Assembly (NCBI RefSeq): GCF_001404515.1
Contig: NZ_CXWE01000008.1
Coordinates: forward strand, 248,001 to 312,000
Direction of reading: 5' to 3'
Origin: Roseibium album
Lineage (GTDB): Bacteria; Pseudomonadota; Alphaproteobacteria; Rhizobiales; Stappiaceae
DNA length: 64,000 bases
Position 1 is the first letter of the stretch, and every line of letters begins with the position of its first letter. Below, piece by piece: positions 59,827 to 64,000 of the stretch. Made by a program: the position numbers and the translations under genes. Below the pieces are notes generated by a model, which worked only from the letters and a program-made list of their open reading frames with translations, had not been told where the DNA came from and made no database searches.

Positions 59827-60141
59827 CTATCCGCCTGGCTCATCCAAGACTGTCATGTTCACCTCGACCCTGTCGCCAACTGCGACCTTCTCGGTCTTGC
59901 GCACTGCGGCCTTGACCGGCAGCAGGAAAGAGCCAGAGGCCTTGTCCGGCCAGATCGTGGTGCGCCATGTCGAGGAGCCGATGCTGGCCTTGACCTTGAT
60001 CATGCCCCAGCTTTTCGCCTTCCGGCCACCAGCCAGAAAACGAATCTGGTCGGCGCATTCCACCGGCAGGGTGATGAACGTCCAGCCACCCGGTCCGGGC
60101 GACACCCACAGGTCACCAGAAAATTCCAATTGATCAAGCAC
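59827..60141 (-). CDS. DUF1905-domain protein
   Basis: A 104-residue single-domain DUF1905 protein: the first half has the strand pattern GGWTFITLPVECADQIRFLA and the second half KASGSFLLPVKAAVRKTEKV. Many family members carry a YdeI/OmpD-associated second domain that is missing here. It likely starts at GTG 60141. The family fold is a small beta-barrel of unknown function. It heads a two-gene unit with the 163-residue protein. Confidence 0.72.
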   Translation of the reverse strand: MLDQLEFSGDLWVSPGPGGWTFITLPVECADQIRFLAGGRKAKSWGMIKVKASIGSSTWRTTIWPDKASGSFLLPVKAAVRKTEKVAVGDRVEVNMTVLDEPGG

Positions 60142-60306
60142 GATGGTTCGACTTCGGTTCGAGGAAGAAGAAATTGCAACATGGCGGTAATTTCAGAGAA
60201 CCAACATCGCCGTCAACCGCCTACAGGCCTTGCAGATAACGCTGCTGCCATTTCCTGAAAAAGAGATTGGACCGGGCGCCGGAAAACCCGACGCCCGAAG
60301 CCATCT

Positions 60307-61713
60307 TCAGCCAAACGCCCGGCGCAGCATGGGCACCCGCTTGATGATCAGATAGTCGAGTGCAAGCACGCTCAACAGCGTCAGACCGACCAGCGGAAAA
60401 GCCAGCGACAGAAACAACATCAGGATCATTGCGCCGCGCCAATGCGGAAGATCCTCCGGTGTTTTCGGTGCAAAAACCCGCAGCGCCATGCCTTTTGGCC
60501 GGCGAAGCCACCACATCACGGCGCCGCTGACACACAGGAATATCACCGACAGACAGACCAACGTGTTGAGTATCAGGTTCCAGAGACCCATCAGACCCAT
60601 GTGCAACGGAATGCCGACCGCCATTGCCTTGCCTGCTGCCGAGTAATCGGCAAAGGCGACATTGGCGAGGACACGGCCGGTGTACTGATCGACATGAACG
60701 GTCCTGTCGGAAAACGGGTCTTCCGCATCAGCGCTCATCGTATCCTGGTTGATCGTCCAGACGCCGGTTTCGCCCCTGGGATAGGAAATGCGATATCTTG
60801 CATTGAAGCCCAGCGCACCGGCCAGTGTTGCAACGCTGTCGATGTCGACCGGAACACCGGGCGCTGTTCCCTCGATACCTGCCTCGGAACCTGATGCCGG
60901 CATCCGGGTCTGCTCCAGAGCCCAGGGCACCTCGGAAACCGCGCCGTGGTTCATCGCGGCGTGGGTTTCGTCCGACAGGGGAACGTTGTCCCACTTTTCG
61001 GCAGGAAACGTGCTCCAGGCCTGAACGAACTTGCCGCCCCAGATGCCCGTCCAGGCCATGCCCGTGATCAGGAACGTCAGGAGAAGCGCGGAAACATAAA
61101 TGCCGATGTTCACGTGCAGCGTTTTCAGAAGCGCTCGTCCCTTCTGGGTCAGGTCCGGAACAAGGGCTCTTGCCAGAGAAACATCGCGCGGCCACCAGAG
61201 GTATAATCCGGTCACGATCAGGACGAGGGAAAGACCCGCCGCGATTTCAAGGAGCCGGTCTCCGGGCATCCCCAGAAGAAGATCGCTGTGAATGCCGTCG
61301 GCGAAATCGTACCAACCCTGACGCCGGGTCCAGCTTTCCACGATGTTGCCGGTGTAGGGATCGACGGCAACCATTTCCTGCGCGCCGTCCTGATTGATCC
61401 GGAAAACCGAAACGCTGTCTTCCGACCGCCCCTTCAGCCACTCCACAGGTGCGCCGCCCCGACGGCTTTCAAGGGCAGCGTTGGCCTGATCCGAAATGGA
61501 GAGGACAATGCTGTTTGCCGGAACCGGAACGGCAATCCTCTCACCATCGCGGCCGTCAAAGTAGCCGATATACATCATCATCAGACCGGTGACAGCGAGA
61601 ACAGTCAGGAACGGAATGGCGAAAAGACCGGCATAAAAGTGCCAGCGCCAGGCCGCCAGATAGAAACGGCTGGGCCTGGACGCATTGTTGGCGTCCGGAG
61701 AAAAAGTGCTCAT
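60307..61713 (-). CDS. PepSY-domain inner-membrane protein
   Basis: A 468-residue PepSY-associated membrane protein with four main membrane helices (about 18-42, 138-158, 190-212 and 335-360) and extra C-terminal helices. PepSY units lie in the periplasmic parts, marked by VDPYTGNIVESW and VDQYTGRVLANVAF. Relatives include PiuB-type ferric-siderophore reductases and related electron-transfer proteins; conserved histidines near helix ends (WRWHFYAGLF, LHVNIG, PLHMGLMGLW) may bind heme. The start at 61713 fits the N-terminus better than an upstream GTG/ATG. The DUF2946 gene upstream suggests metal or iron handling. Confidence 0.82.
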   Translation of the reverse strand: MSTFSPDANNASRPSRFYLAAWRWHFYAGLFAIPFLTVLAVTGLMMMYIGYFDGRDGERIAVPVPANSIVLSISDQANAALESRRGGAPVEWLKGRSEDSVSVFRINQDGAQEMVAVDPYTGNIVESWTRRQGWYDFADGIHSDLLLGMPGDRLLEIAAGLSLVLIVTGLYLWWPRDVSLARALVPDLTQKGRALLKTLHVNIGIYVSALLLTFLITGMAWTGIWGGKFVQAWSTFPAEKWDNVPLSDETHAAMNHGAVSEVPWALEQTRMPASGSEAGIEGTAPGVPVDIDSVATLAGALGFNARYRISYPRGETGVWTINQDTMSADAEDPFSDRTVHVDQYTGRVLANVAFADYSAAGKAMAVGIPLHMGLMGLWNLILNTLVCLSVIFLCVSGAVMWWLRRPKGMALRVFAPKTPEDLPHWRGAMILMLFLSLAFPLVGLTLLSVLALDYLIIKRVPMLRRAFG

Positions 61714-61792
61714 GGGAACTCCATTGAAAACCTGCTGCAACGGGTCTCTGCCCGGCAGGTTTCAGATACGATTGGGGGTTTTGACTGGAGGT

Positions 61793-62200
61793 TCAGGCCC
61801 CATGAGGAGGTGCGCGCGCGCCCAGAGAGCCGGCTATCGTGGTGGGCAGCCAGATGCCGTGATGTCCCGAATTCGATACACCAGAGATATGGGGTCGAAA
61901 GTCGAAACCGGTTGCTTGCGGAGTGTCGAGAAACGCACCGACACCTGCAAAAACACAGTGTCCATGCGCGAGTGAACTATCTTCGTCATCTTCCGAAGGC
62001 GCAGGAATTTCCAGACCATTGGCGTCCAGAGTTACCGTTCGCAACCCGTCCGTGGTACAGAGCGTAACGGTGAACCCACCATCCGCCTCGACAGCAGGCA
62101 TGAAACCCTGAGGCACGAGTGCGGTGAACAGGAAGGGCAGCAACAGCAGCGCCATGCCTGCTGTTCTCAAGTCCGGAAAATTTAGCCGGAAGTGCCTCAC
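61793..62200 (-). CDS. DUF2946-family exported protein
   Basis: A 120-135 residue protein with an N-terminal hydrophobic segment (MALLLLPFLFTALVPQG). The DUF2946-like body contains FTVTLCTTDGL and the Cys/His motif HGHCVFAGVGAF. Relatives are often found next to copper or iron uptake and PepSY genes, and a metal role is inferred. The start is either GTG 62200 or ATG 62155; neither has a strong ribosome site. It lies 79 bp before the PepSY gene on the same strand. Confidence 0.68.
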   Translation of the reverse strand: MRHFRLNFPDLRTAGMALLLLPFLFTALVPQGFMPAVEADGGFTVTLCTTDGLRTVTLDANGLEIPAPSEDDEDSSLAHGHCVFAGVGAFLDTPQATGFDFRPHISGVSNSGHHGIWLPTTIAGSLGARAPPHGA

Positions 62201-62540
62201 ACCCGAATGCCCCTTTCAAGATGCTCAATTCATTAGGTCAGATTCCGGAGAAAAACAAATCCTGTCATCCAATGTGTCTGTTTCGACCAATGGATGTCGT
62301 TTTCTCGCTTGATCCGCCAATAGCGCTCCCCTAGATTGCCGCAACTTGACGGCGTCCTATCAGGGACTGAAAGCGATTCTGGATGCGGTTGACCCACTCA
62401 GGGGACCAAGGCCGGAGCTGTCCGAAGCAACACGATGTTTGGCTGATTCAAAATCGGCCAACGTTGGTTGCATGCTTTCATCTCCCTGTTTCGCGGTCAT
62501 TCAACTGCCGGTTCCGGCACCTGCCTTTGGGAGATAAATT
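62201..62540. other. Divergent spacer before the cobalamin genes
   Basis: A 340-bp region without a gene. I looked for a cobalamin riboswitch (B12 box and the GCCACTG core) in front of the DUF6732-cobH unit and did not see one. Promoters are presumably here, but no clear -35/-10 pair stands out. GGGAG precedes the DUF6732 start. Confidence 0.5.
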
Positions 62541-62783
62541 ATGATCAACCGGATTGTCCTCGCCAGCCTCGCTGCAGTTCTTTTACCTTCGGCAGCCTTT
62601 GCGCATGGTGGTCACCTGGGTGAACTTGCCGGACACGCGCACTGGATCGGCGTTGCAGCTCTTGCCGGGGCCGCTCTCGTTGCAGGCGTCGTCGCTTTGA
62701 AAGACCGCAAGAAACAGGACGTTGACGACGCAGCCGAAGCAGATGGTGCAGAAGAAGACAACGCCGGTGAAGCCGCTCAATGA
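62541..62783 (+). CDS. Small membrane protein of the cobalamin cluster (DUF6732-like)
   Basis: An 80-residue protein with a signal-type N-terminal helix (NRIVLASLAAVLLPSAAFA), a His/Gly stretch (HGGHLGELAGHAHW), a second membrane helix (IGVAALAGAALVAGVVAL) and an acidic tail. It overlaps cobH by an ATGA junction. His-rich small membrane proteins in such clusters may help cobalt uptake, which is an inference; no transport partner is visible. Confidence 0.75.
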   Translation: MINRIVLASLAAVLLPSAAFAHGGHLGELAGHAHWIGVAALAGAALVAGVVALKDRKKQDVDDAAEADGAEEDNAGEAAQ

Positions 62784-63466
62784 GCGGAACACCGGTCTGG
62801 GAGCAATATTTGTCAGATCGACCGACACCAGCATACCGGTACGAGAAGGACCCGTCGGCGATCTATCGTCAGTCCTTTTCCATTGTGCGCGACGAAGCGG
62901 ATCTCTCCTGTTTGCCGGAGGAATTGCACCCGATCGCCGTGCGCCTGATCCATGCTTGCGGGATGACGGATCTGCCAACTGAACTGGCCTGGTCGGATAC
63001 GGTGCTTGACGCGGCAAACGACGCTTTCCGGAACAAGGCACCGGTCTTGTGCGACGTCGAGATGGTGGCGCATGGCATCATCCGTTCCCGTCTGCCCGCG
63101 GGAACTGATGTCGTCTGCACTCTCAATGATAAACGTGTTCGGGAGTTGGCAAAGCACCTTGGCACGACCCGCTCTGCAGCCGCCGTTGAATTGTGGACGG
63201 ACCGCCTGGAAGGTGCCGTCGTCGCGGTTGGAAATGCGCCGACGACGCTGTTCCATCTCCTTGAAACGATCGCCTCGGGTGGCGCCAAGCCGGCTCTTGT
63301 GCTTGGATTTCCGGTTGGATTTGTCGGAGCTGCCGAATCCAAGGACGCTCTGATCGAGAACCCGTTCGGCCTGCCGTTTCTGGCCCTCAGAGGCCGACGC
63401 GGTGGCTCTGCGATGGCAGCTGCGGCGGTCAATGCTCTTGCTGCCGGCCTGCCGGAAGAAAGTTGA
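62780..63466 (+). CDS. cobH: Precorrin-8X methylmutase CobH
   Basis: A 228-residue enzyme that moves a methyl group (C11 to C12) to turn precorrin-8X into hydrogenobyrinate in the aerobic cobalamin pathway. CobH/CbiC motifs: YEKDPSAIYRQSFSIVRDEA, the catalytic-His region CDVEMVAHGI, GNAPTTLFHLLE and GFPVGFVGAAESKDAL. It is coupled to the small membrane-protein gene upstream and followed by a short frame and cobL. Confidence 0.93.
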   Translation: MSGTPVWEQYLSDRPTPAYRYEKDPSAIYRQSFSIVRDEADLSCLPEELHPIAVRLIHACGMTDLPTELAWSDTVLDAANDAFRNKAPVLCDVEMVAHGIIRSRLPAGTDVVCTLNDKRVRELAKHLGTTRSAAAVELWTDRLEGAVVAVGNAPTTLFHLLETIASGGAKPALVLGFPVGFVGAAESKDALIENPFGLPFLALRGRRGGSAMAAAAVNALAAGLPEES

Positions 63467-63473
63467 GACAGCG

Positions 63474-63710
63474 GTGACCGAAAACAAAAAGGGCCTGAGA
63501 TCGACAAACACCGGCAAGCCGATGCGATCGCGCGGGTTTCTGTCCCGTCCTGGCGTTGTGGCTCAAAACAGTGCAGAAGACACAGGCGGTCACGCTGGCG
63601 AAAAAACGATGTCGCGCGGGACAAGACAGGTTTCGGCCACTCTCGACGGCAGGCCGAAATCCCTTTCCTCGAAAACAAAGATCAAGCCCTATCATCTGGA
63701 GGACAAATGA
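63474..63710 (+). CDS. Small basic hypothetical protein between cobH and cobL
   Basis: A possible 78-residue protein starting at GTG 63474, 7 bp after the cobH stop, and ending in an ATGA overlap with cobL. It is rich in Lys/Arg/Ser/Thr (SLSSKTKIKPYHLEDK at the end). The coupling to cobL argues that it is translated, but the low-complexity sequence has no recognised domain. Confidence 0.45.
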   Translation: MTENKKGLRSTNTGKPMRSRGFLSRPGVVAQNSAEDTGGHAGEKTMSRGTRQVSATLDGRPKSLSSKTKIKPYHLEDK

Positions 63711-64000
63711 CCTCTCCCTGGCTGACCCTGATCGGCATTGGTGAAGACGGCGTTCTGGCTCCGGGGGGAAAGGATGCACTCGTGCGCGCGGAAATCGTCT
63801 ATGGCGGATCCCGTCACCTCGACCTGGCAAGTGTCGGATCTGCCGAGAAGAGAACCTGGCCATCGCCCTTTGCATCGGTTTTTGAAGACCTTTCACAATT
63901 GCATGGAAAGCGCATCGCGGTGCTGGCAACCGGCGATCCGATGTGGTTCGGCATAGGGTCATCGCTGGTCAGGCGTTTCGGTGCCGGTCAGTTGAGAGTG
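63707..64000 (+). CDS. cobL: Precorrin-6Y C5,15-methyltransferase CobL (partial)
   Basis: The first 98 codons of a tetrapyrrole methylase. It begins with WLTLIGIGEDGVLAPGG and shows IAVLATGDPMWFGIGSSLVR, the SAM-binding motif of the CobL/CbiE N-terminal methylase domain. GGAGGA precedes the ATG. It is cut by the window edge, so the C-terminal decarboxylase half is not visible. Confidence 0.88.
   Translation, partial: MTSPWLTLIGIGEDGVLAPGGKDALVRAEIVYGGSRHLDLASVGSAEKRTWPSPFASVFEDLSQLHGKRIAVLATGDPMWFGIGSSLVRRFGAGQLRV

Noticed and set aside
62201..62540. Cobalamin riboswitch in front of cobH
   Set aside because: No B12-box or GCCACTG-like core could be found by eye, so none is called.

Overview
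The window looks like ordinary chromosome from a high-GC, metabolically versatile alphaproteobacterium. A marine or host-associated Hyphomicrobiales lineage such as Stappiaceae (Roseibium/Labrenzia) would fit. That placement is an inference from gene content: a VPLPA-type sorting tail, TauR-controlled taurine genes with soeABC, TctDE/TctCBA and aerobic cobalamin genes. I found no rRNA, tRNA, CRISPR array, insertion sequence or phage gene.

Layout, left to right. (1) 1-4.4 kb, minus strand: a soluble di-iron monooxygenase operon of the propane/acetone type (mimABCD = prmABCD), with the edge of one more operon gene. It has possible sigma-54 promoters and a strong hairpin between mimA and mimB. 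(2) 5.1-8.0 kb: five uncharacterised genes, including a WD40-like beta-propeller and small coiled-coil proteins. (3) 8.6-22 kb: a polycarboxylate locus. It holds a PrpB-like lyase, an IclR regulator, an aconitase-family hydratase, a PrpF-type isomerase, an RraA-type aldolase, a TctDE two-component system with a periplasmic binding protein, the TctCBA transporter and a class III CoA-transferase. (4) 22-30 kb: a methyltransferase, a secreted protein, a LysR regulator, a subtilase facing a double trypsin-domain protease, a small protein and a VPLPA-CTERM surface protein. (5) 30-56 kb: the core of the window, an organosulfonate and methylated-amine region. (6) 56-62 kb: an alkaline-phosphatase-superfamily enzyme, a YegD-like Hsp70, small hypotheticals, DUF1905, a PepSY membrane protein and DUF2946. 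(7) 62.5-64 kb: the start of a cobalamin operon (DUF6732, cobH, a small ORF, cobL).

Region 5 reads as one catabolic programme. TauABC imports the sulfonate, and Tpa transaminates taurine to sulfoacetaldehyde. Xsc makes acetyl phosphate plus sulfite, AckA can turn acetyl phosphate into acetate plus ATP, and SoeABC oxidises sulfite into the quinone pool. TauR (MocR type) sits beside tpa. I find paired 10-bp boxes close to the published TauR repeat upstream of tpa, tauR and xsc, with 22-23 bp from box start to box start. Set inside this taurine locus, between tauR and xsc, is a demethylation cassette: an XRE-cupin regulator, two FAD-oxidoreductase/GcvT fusions of the dimethylglycine/sarcosine dehydrogenase type, and an MttB-superfamily methyltransferase. 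A tandem DUF1989-GcvT fusion with its own LacI regulator lies just outside. My main hypothesis is that the locus strips methyl groups from N-methylated taurines (trimethyl-, dimethyl-, methyltaurine) and feeds the taurine into Tpa-Xsc-Soe. This is inferred from gene order and families; the sequence does not prove the substrate.
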